Part shown: piece by piece, positions 48,460 to 58,887 of the stretch
Numbering within the stretch: the first letter of the stretch is position 1
Layout of the letters: each line of letters starts with the position of its first letter
From: Bolinopsis microptera
Taxonomy: Eukaryota; Ctenophora; Tentaculata; Lobata; Bolinopsidae
NCBI RefSeq assembly: GCF_026151205.1
Contig: NC_087079.1
Coordinates: 12,328,635-12,392,634, forward strand
Direction of reading: 5' to 3'
Length of the DNA: 64,000 nucleotides
Made by a program: the position numbers and the translations under genes
Notes under the pieces: model-generated
Databases searched by the model: none
Told to the model about the DNA's origin: nothing
What the model saw: the letters and a program-made list of their open reading frames with translations, nothing else

Positions 48460-49411
48460 TCTTTCTTCTCATTGCTTTTGCTTGTTGACAGTGTGTAGAC
48501 CACCATTCAGCGTTATGATCTTTTCTTGGGATGAAAGTTTTTTCTTTAGCATGCTTGTCCAAAATACTGCTCAACTCAGACTCATAGATATCAACTGCAC
48601 TATCGAGGTCATTGAAGCAATCAGTGTCACATAGTTTTGACTTAAGAATGTCCTCAACAAAAGCATCTAGGTCTATGCAAGCAATGTTTCTGTAAGTAAT
48701 TGGTTCTAGAGTGCCTATGGGTGCTGGAGATACATTGCAATTGAAAGCAACAAAGTAGTGGTCAGACGATGTACCAGAATCAGTAATGACAGGATCTAGA
48801 ACTTCAATGCAATCGTGAGTAAAAGAACCATCCCTGGTAATTACAAGATCTAATATGCCCCCATCTCTGTGTGGTGCAGCTGAAATTTGTTGCACCCACC
48901 CACAAGACTTAAGTAGTGAATTAAACCTTTGTGCAACTGAATCATTTTCGTCTTCAATGTGGATATTAAAATCACCCATGATCAAGGGCTTTCCAGGTTT
49001 GTCTACTAAATCAACCAAGAGTTGCTCAAAGTCAGTTAGAAATTGGGGGATGTTAGCACTCTGAGATGTGGAGGTGCCAGAACGGTAAATTGAAACAATT
49101 CGTAGTATATCTCCAGAAGATGATTTGAATGTACATTCACAAGACTCAAACGTTTTGAATCGCTTGCACTTCTGAGGAGTCACTGTAAGACTTTTCTTAT
49201 ATAGAACAGCAACACCTCCTCCCCGCCCAGCTCTTGGCTGGCTATGAATGGAATATCCAAGTTCTTTCATCTCAGAAAACTTAGCATTGTCATCTTTTCT
49301 CAGCCAAGTTTCTGTAGCACAGCAAATATCAGTATCAAAGTCTTCAAGCAATTGCATGACTCCAGCAGTTTTATTGCAGATGGATCTGCAATTGAACAGG
49401 GCAAAGTTCAT
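48329..49411 (-). CDS. LINE AP-like endonuclease (EEP), N-terminal part of ORF2
   Basis: Starts MNFALFNCRSICNKTAG, the N-x-R strand of EEP nucleases. Further motifs: DICCATETWL (catalytic Glu), GRGGGVAVLYK, RIVSIYRSG, PLIMGDFNIHIED (GDFN, catalytic Asp/Asn), GILDLVITRDG, and SSDHYFVAFNC (SDH, catalytic His). After YRKAIRESILSHCIHK the frame should run into YKTRLQDSAG of the RT frame; one base is gained or lost near 48370. Begins 30 bases after the ORF1 stop. Confidence 0.9.
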   Translation of the reverse strand: MNFALFNCRSICNKTAGVMQLLEDFDTDICCATETWLRKDDNAKFSEMKELGYSIHSQPRAGRGGGVAVLYKKSLTVTPQKCKRFKTFESCECTFKSSSGDILRIVSIYRSGTSTSQSANIPQFLTDFEQLLVDLVDKPGKPLIMGDFNIHIEDENDSVAQRFNSLLKSCGWVQQISAAPHRDGGILDLVITRDGSFTHDCIEVLDPVITDSGTSSDHYFVAFNCNVSPAPIGTLEPITYRNIACIDLDAFVEDILKSKLCDTDCFNDLDSAVDIYESELSSILDKHAKEKTFIPRKDHNAEWWSTHCQQAKAMRRKIERLYQKNHDCPDYKRLYRKAIRESILSHCIHKRSLLQNKVTR

Positions 49412-49440
49412 ACTCTGACATTCTGACTTAGAGTTTGTAG

Positions 49441-50547
49441 CTAGTTTTTTGAAGTAAGGATGTTTTGTTTATACCGATTCAATGCCTGTTGCATGATGGG
49501 GCACTGCTCTGAGCTGGAATGGTGAGTGTTACAGTGAGATGAGATTCTTGGATCTTTTGACAGACTGCAATTGCGACATCTATGTCTGCTAGGGTCTTCC
49601 TTGTAATGACAGTCTGATGTTCTATGCCTACCGCTGCAATACATACAAACCAGAGTATCTTTCTCAGGACAATTTTGGGAAATATGGTGGAGCTTCTGAC
49701 AATTATAGCACTGCTTGATGATGAATCTATCCTTTACAGGACAAGCACTATTCAGAATGAAGATTTTGCCGTCTCCTGTCAATAGGTTCCTAATCTGAGG
49801 AGAGACCTTGATCCCAGCAGTAGTGTACCTTAGTCCAACATTTATGTACACAATTTCAAAGAAATGCTCATTATCTAGCAAGTGTTTAAGTCCAGGATTT
49901 TTCAAGGGAATAATATCTAGAAGAGCTTTTTTAGTCTGTAACCGGAAATCTTCAGCGGGCAAACCAGAGCGATCAATGGTTTCGAATATCTGACTGGGAA
50001 TATTAGACACAGTGACCTTAGGGAGAGCTTTCTGTGAGAGAGTGATGTGAAAACCAAGTAATTTAATGACATCAGAGTTTTCAATAAGACTTTTAGCCTT
50101 CAGCCTATCAGATGAAGATGGAAAAACTAGCGTTATCTTCTTATGTGAATCTAGTAGGCTAGTTTTCATAGCAATCAATCGTGTGTCATAGAGCAACTCA
50201 GATAGAACATCTGGAGCAGATGAAATATCAGCAGAAGGAGAGGGACTATCTAGCACCAATATCTCTTTACTTTCCTTGCTAATTTGATTTATGTTAGCGG
50301 ACACTTTACTTGGCTGAGGAGAACTAGCACCACCTACAAGAGCTTCAGCAAAATTGCTGTAAGAGGACAGTGCACTTGGAGACCGGGATTGCAAGTTTTC
50401 TTTGTTAACATTAGAAACTCGCTCTTCCAGCGAATGTTTAATATAAAAGCAATTTAAGGTAATTTTTGCATACCAGCCGTACTGCAGATAGACTGATAGT
50501 TGATGGTGCAAAGGAGCACCCTTGATATTCGTTTTCGTGTGCACCAT
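49441..50547 (-). CDS. LINE ORF1 protein with zinc knuckles (368 aa)
   Basis: The N-terminal half is Ser-rich and unstructured. The middle (LPKVTVSNIPSQIF and ILNSACPVKDRFIIKQ) resembles an RRM-like fold. The C-terminus has a CCHC zinc-knuckle row: CYNCQKLHHISQNC, CMYCSGRHRTSDC and CRNC...HC, as in Jockey/CR1-group and R1-type ORF1 proteins that package element RNA. Starts at MVHTKTNIKG, ends at ILTSKN. ORF2 follows at once. Confidence 0.85.
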   Translation of the reverse strand: MVHTKTNIKGAPLHHQLSVYLQYGWYAKITLNCFYIKHSLEERVSNVNKENLQSRSPSALSSYSNFAEALVGGASSPQPSKVSANINQISKESKEILVLDSPSPSADISSAPDVLSELLYDTRLIAMKTSLLDSHKKITLVFPSSSDRLKAKSLIENSDVIKLLGFHITLSQKALPKVTVSNIPSQIFETIDRSGLPAEDFRLQTKKALLDIIPLKNPGLKHLLDNEHFFEIVYINVGLRYTTAGIKVSPQIRNLLTGDGKIFILNSACPVKDRFIIKQCYNCQKLHHISQNCPEKDTLVCMYCSGRHRTSDCHYKEDPSRHRCRNCSLSKDPRISSHCNTHHSSSEQCPIMQQALNRYKQNILTSKN

Positions 50548-50929
50548 TACAGTTTTGTGGGATTTTGAAAGTAGGCTTGGGTAATAAGGGTCATGTTTTG
50601 AGGAAGGATATTTTTATAAATGTATGACTGGTTGCTTTTGGGCAAAAACTGCAGTTTTTTAATAATTCGTGAACAATGCTTGATAAAGAACTGCAAATAT
50701 TTTTTCTGGTTGTTAAGTAAGTAAAGTAGAAAGTGATATGGCAAATAGTAGATGTTATCAACGATGTTAAACTTAATTCAAAATCCTCTTCACTGCTACT
50801 TATTATAGCAATTATGAACTTTTGATAACTGAAAATAGAGTGATATAAATCTGCTTTACATAATGAGAGCATTGGTCGATTTATTAAACAAATCAAAGAG
50901 ACCTATGCAATTTAGCGAAAAGACATTTA

Positions 50930-51149
50930 CACGGGTCCGTATTGCCCGATTTAAGTTATACAAAAGCATTTATTCCTAGCGGATGGCTAGCGGAGTATAG
51001 ATAAGAGGACGCCGCACGCAAACTAGCGGAGAATAGTACTAGCTTCATTAGCACATCCGCTAGTTTCCGCCAGCTATCGGATATTGCCGCTAGGTCCGCT
51101 AGTTTTTCTGTAACTTAAATCTGCAAAATCGGCTCTATACGGACCCGTG
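50930..51149. mobile_element. Foldback element with TAGCGGA repeats, TTTA target duplication
   Basis: Ends CACGGGTCCGTAT... and its complement, flanked by TTTA on both sides. Inner inverted blocks include atttaagtta. The core is made of ctagcgga/tccgctag units in both orientations, so the whole can form a hairpin. No ORF. A relative lies at 62783-62990. Confidence 0.75.
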
Positions 51150-51153
51150 TTTA

Positions 51154-52960
51154 GAACTATCAATAATGAAAAAAGTCCAATAATTTGAATTTGGGGACCA
51201 TGTCTTTCCACCGAAAGTTTGACTGTGTCAATGTATTTCGATAAATGTCTTGTCATGATTGGACAATAATTTTGGAACAGACACCAGACACATTATACAA
51301 TTTAGGATGTTTACAGACTTGTGTCCAATTTTGGATCAGTATAATGGTCAAACTTACTTTAACGATACTTGTTAGAGTTTTAAATAAAGAAAGATATTCA
51401 GTGGCGAAACACAGTGAAACAAATTTTTAGTGAAACAAATTTAAAATTTTATCCTTTATTTTACAATCATAATATAATAATATTTATAAGCCTCCGTTTT
51501 GAAAGTTTTAAATTTTAATATATTCACATTTCTATTTAAAATTCAATTTAATGTATAAGTCAATAACTGGCCGCCAAAGCCGCGCATTCTTAAAAACATG
51601 ATTAAATTGTTTATGATTATACGACAAATAGAAATACATTTAAAATTATCCGTGGTTTTTTTTTTTTAAATAAATTATAATCTTACCTAAATCCAAAGCC
51701 AGCTTTGTAAAATTTACTTTTAGATCAAAATATATCGTCAATTTTAAATATTTACAATGCAACATTAAATTAATTTACATACAAGCGTACTCCAGCCCCT
51801 GCACGCATCCGTTCTTATGCGGCGCGGCTCAAGCCGCGCACGCACGTATTATTTTATACTTTTTGCTTTCTAATAAATATCGTGTCAATGTGTACGTCTA
51901 AATGTTCATGCTTTGTGTAAACCGAATCCAATTGAGATTAGTGACAAGGATAAGGACCCAAGTGCTTGTACGGCTTTTTCGGACCCCTGTGGACCACTAC
52001 TCTTGAAGTCGCTCTACAACTATTGAACATTTATAACTATTATATAATATATAACGACATTTGACAATTATTATCATTAATCTATAATCTAGCTGTCTTG
52101 CTGAGGGGGAGGAGTAAACGCTTCACAAACTAAAGTGCTTACAACATACAAAATTTAAAACCATCAACACGGTTATAGTTCATATGAAGGGCCAATTTGG
52201 TATACCTCTATTTCGTTGTAATATCTAGTATATCTTCACATCTTAATACTATAATGAAATACAATAGGATACATGTTTCGAGAAAGAAAGGTTGGTCCGA
52301 TTATTAACAAAAGTAAACAAAAGTCCATCAGGGACTCCACGGAGTCGAAAAAGGTACACGGCTGCTGTCTGGTGCTGCTAGGCATTTATTGATCAAGATG
52401 TTTTATTGTATTGGTTTTTGATGATTCTATTGTTCGTGACTAATCAAGTTCTAAGTGGGGGTATAAAGTGCTGCTTAAGATACTTCGTCATCTCATGTCC
52501 AGTATAATGAATAAGATAGTAAACAATATAGTTTCAGTAGTTGACCCATACAGTTAAGTCCGTCATAACTCACAATTGTTTAGTCATCTGTCAAATGTCA
52601 AAGTCGTTGTGTGTTTAGTCGCTGAGTTAGCAGTAAGATAAGTTGTTACGCGCGCGCGCGTTTAATCCCGTCGACGTGAGATGTGACAATGAAAACGCTA
52701 CAGAATTATTGTTTTCGTGCGTTACGTAGAATTTACTAGTGTGTAATACTGGTTAACACTGGGTGTACACTGAGTGTAAGTCGCTAAGTTTCATATACGA
52801 GCCGAATATTTCTAATTTTGAGTGTATCGTGAGCATGTTTTACAGTGCAATTGTTCGGTACTAGTGTGTTTGTGTGTATATATAAATATATCATCTGTGG
52901 AATATGGTGTGTGGACTGTGGTAAATAATGTGTTTAGTTGGAGTGCAGTGGTTGCATGTA
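51154..52960. other. Gene-free AT-rich interval between two LINEs
   Basis: No supported exon. Contains a (cg)n run at 52650-52660 (ttacgcgcgcgcgcgttta), and two CG-rich patches near 51585 and 51815-51845 (gccgcgca, gcggcgcggctcaagccgcgc). Part may be LINE 3' UTR. Confidence 0.4.
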
Positions 52961-52999
52961 TGAGGAAAGATAAGTGGTTATTTTAGTAACTCACATTAA

Positions 53000-53411
53000 T
53001 CAAAACTTGAGCTTATTCGTGGCAAAATTAAGCTCACACCAATCAAGTGTATCATGCTTGAATTGCAATTCTTGTAAAGCAATTTTCAATGTATTCTTAA
53101 ACCCGTTTGTCGGAGTATTAAAACTTATCTTACTTGATGTTTGTCGACAGCTGTTCCACATGTAGGATGATTGGTAGATGAATTGTGAGGATGGTTGTGA
53201 TGTGATGAAATAATCCTCTCGTCGTGGTGACCTGTTAAATGATGAGTACAGTGATAATGGTTCCTCTAACTTATTAATTTTGAATAGTTCTAAGAGACAA
53301 GTGTACTTATACAGGTTGTGAACAGTTAACAATTTCTGATTCTTAAACAAGGGCTTAGAGTGTTCTTTTTTGTAAATGTCCACACCTAGTCTTTGCTCAC
53401 CAAATGGTCGT
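53000..53411 (-). pseudogene. RT C-terminal segment downstream of the hAT insertion
   Basis: Continues the RT ORF after the MITE: TRPFGEQRLGVDIYKKEHSK then PLFKNQKLLTVHNLYKYTCL, with WNSCRQTSS near the end and a stop at 53000. The 8-bp target duplication joins it exactly to the upstream piece (...FRTCAR/TRPFGE). The copy at 59775-60230 shows the same TCARTRPYG...EKEHTKPIFN order without an insertion. Confidence 0.88.
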
Positions 53412-53419
53412 GTCCGGGC

Positions 53420-53708
53420 CAGTGGCGTAACGAAAGGCCCTGCTGACCCCGCTGTGCAGGGGGGCGCCGTCTAAGGGGGGCGCCAAATCGTCGTTTGAAT
53501 GTGGGACAATTTCGAAAACTTAACTAAAGTACTAGCAAAACTGCGCGTTTTGCTCTAGAAACACACATTTTTAGAGATTTTACCGGCGTATTCTTTAAAA
53601 TCACCTAATTTGTTCAATTTTAGGGAGGGGCACCAAAAGGGGAGGGGGCGCCAACAGGGGGGCGCTTTTTTCGGCAGGGGGGCGCCAACAGGCAACGTTA
53701 CGCCACTG
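53420..53708. mobile_element. hAT MITE, 289 bp, copy 1
   Basis: TIR CAGTGGCGTAACG and its complement, with 8-bp target duplication GTCCGGGC (53412-53419 and 53709-53716). Internal inverted blocks ggcgccccc / gggggcgcc near both ends. Inserted in the LINE RT gene. Confidence 0.95.
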
Positions 53709-55430
53709 GTCCGGGCACAAGTTCTAAATTTTTCTAAGTAAGCTTCTTTATCCCCAAATAGAATTCTTATACACTTTTTCTGTGTTTTAAAGAGAGGTTC
53801 GAGTCGGTTGTTGCTAATACCACCCCATACAGATATTCCAAATCCCAAATGTGATTCGAATAAAGTATGGTATAAATCCTTATAATACTGTTTAGGGACA
53901 ATGTGTCGTATTCTGCATAACTTACCTACTTCACATTTAAGTTTTGAGTTAAGTGACCGTGTGTGAGTTTTCCAATTAAGTTGATCATCGATAATGACAC
54001 CTAGAAATTTAGCTTCTTGGACTTTTTTAATGACAACATTGTTCAAAGTTAATATGTTCTCGTCATTTTCTACTTCCTCTTTGGCACGTGACGGTCTAAA
54101 GTGGATAAAACAGCATTTCTTAATGTTAATATGTAATAAGTTTAGTTTCATATACTTATAAACAGATGCTAAAACTTCATTTCCCTTTTCGTACAGTCTT
54201 CTGACACATGTTTCTTCAATAAATATGTTAGTGTCATCGGCAAATAGTATAAACGTTCCTATAATTGATGAGTTTCGGATGTCATTTATGTAGATGATAA
54301 ACAGCAGGGGACCTAAACAGGACCCTTGGGGCACTCCGTAGACAACGGGCAGTTTCTCAGAGTCTTCACCTAATACTGAGACATACTGGTATCTATTCGA
54401 CAGGTAACTTGCTATAAGGTTGTTTGCATTTCCACGGATCCCATAATTTTCTAACTTATGCAGTAACTTTTCATGTGAGATTGTATCAAAAGCTTTGCTA
54501 AGATCAATAAATATTCCAAGTACGTGTTGTTTTTTCTTGAGACGTGATTCTATGTGGTTAACTGAGTAATTTAAAGCATAACTAGTCGAATGATTTTTAC
54601 GGAATCCGTACTGGTTTTCATACAAGGAATTCTGTGAATGAAAGAAGCTATATAATCTGTTGAATATAATTTTTTCAAATATTTTACCAAATACTGCAAG
54701 TGTCGACACAGGTCTATAATTTTCAAGGAGTTCCTGGTTATCTTTCTTGTAAATTGGACTAATCCTTCCAATCTTAAGGTCATCAGGGAATATGCCATCT
54801 TTCATACATTCATTGTACAGTACAGTAAGTAGAGGAGTGACTATTTTTGAGGACTGTTTTACAACATGAATAGGAATATCACTTGCCTTACCGTTCTTAA
54901 GTTCAGATATGATTTTGCTAACCTCGTCTGTTGTGCAGTCATGCATGTAAATGCTGGAGGTGTTTGAGAGCGGTAAATAGTCATAGAAACTAGGTAGATT
55001 GTTTATGTTCATTTGACCAAGTTCATTGTAAGCAGTATTTAGGTCAGAGGCCAATGATACGAAATACTTATTGAATTCGTTTGCTATGATCCTCCTGTTC
55101 GTTATCTTAACGTTGTCTATGGTGAACAGCGGCTTTATTTCACGCCGCCGTTTTCCTCTTATACTATTAATTAGTTCCCAGGTCTTTTTACTATTCCCGC
55201 TATTTTCTGCAAATTTACCAGAGAAGTAATCTGTTTTCACTGTTTGACGTGTTTTCTTTAGGACTTTTCTGTATTCTTTGTAGATAAGGTAGCGACTACG
55301 TTTTAGTGAGCATTCAGGGCACTGGCAAATCCCGCCCTTGTTATCAGTTTCCCCGAGTTTACATTTTCTATTTCTTATCTCAACCCAATTTTCGTACAGT
55401 TTATGCTGATTATTAATTGAGCAAATGAGA
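53709..55430 (-). CDS. LINE reverse transcriptase (RT domain of ORF2)
   Basis: RT motifs: IGRISPIYKKDNQELLENYR, FGKIFEKIIFNRLY, YGFRKNHSTSYAL, LGIFIDLSKAFDTISHEKLL (motif A), GVPQGSCLGPLLFIIYINDI (motif B), ILFADDTNIFI (motif C, FADD), and LGVIIDDQLNWKTH. The frame starts upstream of the first Met (55240), at VNPWITPGLICSINNQHKLY, the conserved connector after the endonuclease. A Cys cluster ICQCPECSLKR lies in that connector. The last ~55 codons before 53555 (GVTLPVGAPLPKK...) are read through the hAT MITE and are not native. Confidence 0.9.
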
Positions 55431-55437
55431 CCGGGAG

Positions 55438-56670
55438 TTATCCAAGGGTTAACCTTATATTAACAGTTCTCTTAGAGGTTTTCGGGGTTTCTAGTTTAAA
55501 CGATTTTTCGATGCAGTTTTTGTAAGTGTCATGGAATTCAGTAAAGTTATGGATTATTTTAGTTTTAAGCTCATCTTCAAGATCCACTAGGAAGCCGTTA
55601 ACATTTGATTGACAGAAATCGTAATACTGTTTAATAGAAGTTTTTCCAGAGTTGACTTCAACATTCCAGTTAAATATGTTAAAAATAGGCGAGTGGTGAG
55701 TTATTCGTTCTTTTAGGGTGCCTGAAGTAATAACATTCTCAATGTCGTTGGTAATTATGTTGTCTATGCAAGATGCTTTACAGCCTGGTTTTTCGTGAGT
55801 AGCAATAGATATTAACGGACAAAATCCTTTACTGAACAATATTTCTTCATATTTTTGTACATTTTTGTTATCTTTATCATGAAGATCGATATTAAAGTCT
55901 CCAGCTAGATAACTAAACTTCGGCATGTGATCAAGAAGGATAGAAAGTTCAACTAGAGCTTGGGAAATACAGCCACTTGGTGGACGATACAAAACACCTA
56001 CATTAACAGGTTGATCTTCGTTACTTAATGATAAGACAAGTATTTCTAGATGTTCTGTGACTTGTGATATATTTTCAATTACTGTAGCATTTAATCTATC
56101 GTCAACATAAAGGGCTACTCCAGTGCCCTTTTGTTTGTTAGGTGCTGTGTCCTGATAGTAACTATTATAACCGTCGAGCTGAAATAGGTTGCTTAATTCT
56201 TTCCCAGTGTTGGTTTCAGCTAGGCCTATTACGGAGAATTTTGTTTTGTACCTACAGGTTTCAATGGCAAGGTTGTCAAAATTTGATTTATTTCCATCAA
56301 TATTTTGAAAGAGAATAGATAATTGTTTCTTTACTTGGTTGCAGAGAATATTGGTAAGGTCAGATGCAGTGTATGAGTTACAATTATTTAAAGTATTCGA
56401 GATTTTGGTTGTGTATTCGTCTAGGTTGTTGTCGTCGTTGTCATTGTCAGTGAGTAGTTTAAATGGGTTGTATTTAACCTTGTCTAAATGGATACAACGA
56501 GTACAGTAAAACTCATTAGATTGGCTATTTGTATTGGATTTGCGATAGCATTTATGGTGCATTATGCAGTCACAGTGGAAACATTCAACTATTGTTTGGC
56601 CGATGACTATGTTCTTAGAACAGACAAGACATACCTCCTTAATGAGGGGAGTCATGTGGTTGGTAGCCAT
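55438..56670 (-). CDS. LINE ORF2 N-terminus: PHD finger plus EEP endonuclease
   Basis: Starts MATNHMTPLIKEVCLVCSKN. A PHD finger follows: C-x2-C (CLVC), C-x2-C (CFHC), H-x2-C (HHKC) and C-x2-C (CTRC), in the Cys4-His-Cys3 order, within the first ~70 residues. Then a Thr/Asn/Asp-rich linker and the EEP fold: LSILFQNIDGNKSN, FSVIGLAETN (catalytic Glu), GTGVALYVDDR, NVGVLYRPPSG, FSYLAGDFNIDL (GDFN), SCIDNIITND, and THHSPIF (His). It ends out of frame at 55438; the RT frame begins within ten bases. The PHD finger may read histone marks to aid targeting (inference from the family). Confidence 0.85.
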   Translation of the reverse strand: MATNHMTPLIKEVCLVCSKNIVIGQTIVECFHCDCIMHHKCYRKSNTNSQSNEFYCTRCIHLDKVKYNPFKLLTDNDNDDNNLDEYTTKISNTLNNCNSYTASDLTNILCNQVKKQLSILFQNIDGNKSNFDNLAIETCRYKTKFSVIGLAETNTGKELSNLFQLDGYNSYYQDTAPNKQKGTGVALYVDDRLNATVIENISQVTEHLEILVLSLSNEDQPVNVGVLYRPPSGCISQALVELSILLDHMPKFSYLAGDFNIDLHDKDNKNVQKYEEILFSKGFCPLISIATHEKPGCKASCIDNIITNDIENVITSGTLKERITHHSPIFNIFNWNVEVNSGKTSIKQYYDFCQSNVNGFLVDLEDELKTKIIHNFTEFHDTYKNCIEKSFKLETPKTSKRTVNIRLTLG

Positions 56671-58570
56671 CCACGTGACCCTGACTAGCAGCAGCAGGAA
56701 CAACAGGACCAGTTTCTCTTCCAGCAGTCACATCCCTGAAGGATCTACTGTCTACCTTTGTGGACCTCCTCTTCCTTTTGTCGATACCACCGTTAATCCT
56801 GAGAAGAACAGTGTTACGAATAAATTGACCTAACTTTGCTAGTCCCCTCCAGTTGAGGTGAAGGAAGTCTGGTTTTTGGTGTTTGTTGAGGTCGCGAGAG
56901 AGAGAGCGGTCAAGTAGACCATCTCTATCACAGAACTCATCAAATCCATCCACATAACTGACACCAAAATTGGACGGGAGCAGCCTACGTCGAATCAAAC
57001 TGTTAAAATATATAAGTTTTCTATTTAAGTCAGCACGTTTAGAGGGAATTGCTGGACAAACAAAAACATGTATACACGGATTGACAGATTGTATCTGTGC
57101 AATCTTTGAAGCTAATGCGTTATAAATAATTTCAATGTCATGTTGGTTCTTGACGTCTTCGTTTTTGAGGTCGTTGACCCCGCACAATATTACACAGTTT
57201 CTATACCCCAACGTGACATAAGGATCTATATTATCAATGACCGGAGCGAAGATGCGTTTGCCAGGTAACCACTTGCCGAATGACTTAGCAGGATCAGTAC
57301 CAAATTTCAAGCCTCCAGTGTTTGAATCCCCGATGATGCATGTGGCATTTCTGTTCAACGAATTCACGGATCTAAGTGTGATGCTGTAACGTAGCCCTTC
57401 TATATCACCTGCATCAATACGATGGTCGAACAGTGCTTGGCTATGACGTGTCATAACATACAAGGACCGTGGGTCACATTGCTGCTTGTGCTTATCAGTG
57501 CCTGTGTGAGAGTCAGAGAAAGAAACCTGACATGCAGAACCAAGCGAGACAGTGAATATTTTAGACTCTGGATGGATGGTAGCCTCGTCATCAGAGTGTC
57601 TAGGTAGCTTGCTGTCTGTTCCTTCAAACCGATTTACTAAGCAGCTGTTGATCTGAGGTAGATCACCCTGGCAGAACTCATTATTGATTTTGTCAATGAG
57701 TTCCTTGAGAACCGATGGTATTGCCTGTGGCTTTTCAGATGACTTGGAACCTGGGTAATCATACCTTTCCCCATATGTTAGGCAGGAGCGGTCGTTCTCA
57801 ACTTTGAAGTGACTGCTGTCCTTAACAAAAAGTTCTCCTAAATCATTTGCTGTTTGCTGATCAATGTAGTCATCTTTGAACATTTCCACAGGTTTCTGCT
57901 CATGATTGGGTAGCTGCACAGGGACTGTAGGGACTGGAGAACGAAGGTGCTGAGTAGGAGGTCCTGGATGCAATGGGGTGGGAGGAATGCAGGGGCCAGG
58001 ATTATGCAATGGCTGCAGTGGCGTAACGTTGCCTGTTGGCGCCCCCCTGCCGAAAAAAGCGCCCCCCTGTTGGCGCCCCCTCCCCTTTTGGTGCCCCTCC
58101 CTAAAATTGAACAAATTAGGTGATTTTAAAGAATACGCCGGTAAAATCTCTAAAAAAGTGTGTATCTAGAGCAAAACGCGCAGTTTTGCTAGTATTTTAG
58201 TTAAGTTTTCGAAATTGTCCCACATTCAAACGACGATTTGGCGCCCCCCTAAGACGGCGCCCCCCTGCACAGCGGGGTCAGCAGGGCCTTTCGTTACGCC
58301 ACTGAATGGCTGTAATGAGTCTAAGGATTGTTTCAATTCACTTATGCCTGCAGCTGCAGTGTGCTCATTGGCACAGAGTACAGTGAGCTGTTCAGAGATG
58401 TCCTTCAGAAACTGCTCAGATGAAGCTGAGGGTGAGGATGGTTCTGTAGATGGTCTGGATGACAGAAGTTTCAGGTCCTTCTGAAGTTCGGCAATATTAG
58501 TATTGATTGATTCTAATGATTTGTCCTGAAGCTTTATTTCATTATTTAGCCCATTAAGGGAGTTTTCTTT
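56639..58570 (-). CDS. LINE ORF1: coiled coil, AlkB-like 2OG-Fe(II) oxygenase, SGNH esterase
   Basis: Upstream of the MITE (58570-58305) is a coiled coil (LQDKSLESINTNIAELQKDL). After it come a Pro-rich stretch and two enzyme domains. AlkB-like domain: start FKDDYIDQQTANDLGELF, then CLVNRFEGTDSKLPRHSDDE (the N-x-x...H-x-D, iron ligands), FTVSLGSACQVSF, SLYVMTRHSQALFDHRI (distal His ligand) and GLRYSITLRSV (2OG-binding Arg). SGNH domain: CIIGDSNTGG (nucleophile Ser), VILCGVNDLK (Asn block), VCPAIPSKR and DFLHLNWRG (Asp/His). All catalytic residues look intact. Esterase ORF1s are known from CR1-type LINEs; the AlkB fusion is unusual to me. Ends at YQPHDSPH, overlapping ORF2. Confidence 0.88.
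58016..58304. mobile_element. hAT MITE, 289 bp, copy 2
   Basis: Same length and TIR (CAGTGGCGTAACG) as copy 1, in the opposite orientation. The 8-bp duplication is AATGGCTG (58008-58015 and 58305-58312). Removing it and one duplication restores the LINE ORF1 frame at ...DSLQP/LHNPGP. Confidence 0.95.
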
Positions 58571-58887
58571 AAGAACACCTGTGTGCCGACCCCCAAAATT
58601 TTATTGGTCCTTTTTTATAGTTGGGCCTTCTTTCCCTACAGCTTTTTATTGTAGTATTACAACATCCTTACTGTTATGCATAACTATGTATATACAGGAT
58701 TGCCCAGAAGTAACTGCCCACACGTTACCCTTTAATAACTCACGAAATTCGTATCAGACTTGCTAAAAAATTTCAAAGAATATAGATATGGTTCAAACTT
58801 AGATTACCTTAAAATTTCATCATTTGCAGAGGGTGTGGCACGCCACTCCTTCTTTTCCTCTATGCTCTATTCTGACCATAAAGTGAG

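Larger units (their letters stand above)
46323..50929 (-). mobile_element. Nearly full-length CR1/L2-like LINE
   Basis: On the minus strand, in order: putative 5' UTR (50548-50929), ORF1 with zinc knuckles (50547..49441), endonuclease ORF (49411..48329), RT ORF (48459..46516), a 3' UTR and a terminal (tta)n tail at 46323-46352. The EN and RT parts should be one ORF2 but are split by a frameshift near 48370. The layout and the RT C-terminus fit the CR1/L2 group. The 5' boundary is set only by the neighbouring foldback element. Confidence 0.88.
53000..58570 (-). mobile_element. LINE with AlkB+SGNH ORF1 and PHD+EEP+RT ORF2 (5'-truncated)
   Basis: Minus-strand order: ORF1 (58570 to 56639, split by a hAT MITE), ORF2 N-terminus with PHD finger and endonuclease (56670 to 55438), RT (55430 to 53709), a second hAT MITE, and the RT C-terminus (53411 to 53000). 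ORF1 and ORF2 overlap by about 30 bases in different frames. ORF2 is broken by one frameshift near 55450. RT sequence suggests the Jockey/CR1 group. No 5' UTR remains. Confidence 0.85.

Noticed and set aside
48855-49064. Plus-strand ORFs opposite LINE genes
   Set aside because: Shadows of the endonuclease and RT frames, which have intact catalytic motifs on the minus strand.
53555-53708. Apparent RT C-terminus GVTLPVGAPLPKKAPP...
   Set aside because: It is encoded by the inserted hAT MITE; the native C-terminus resumes at 53411.
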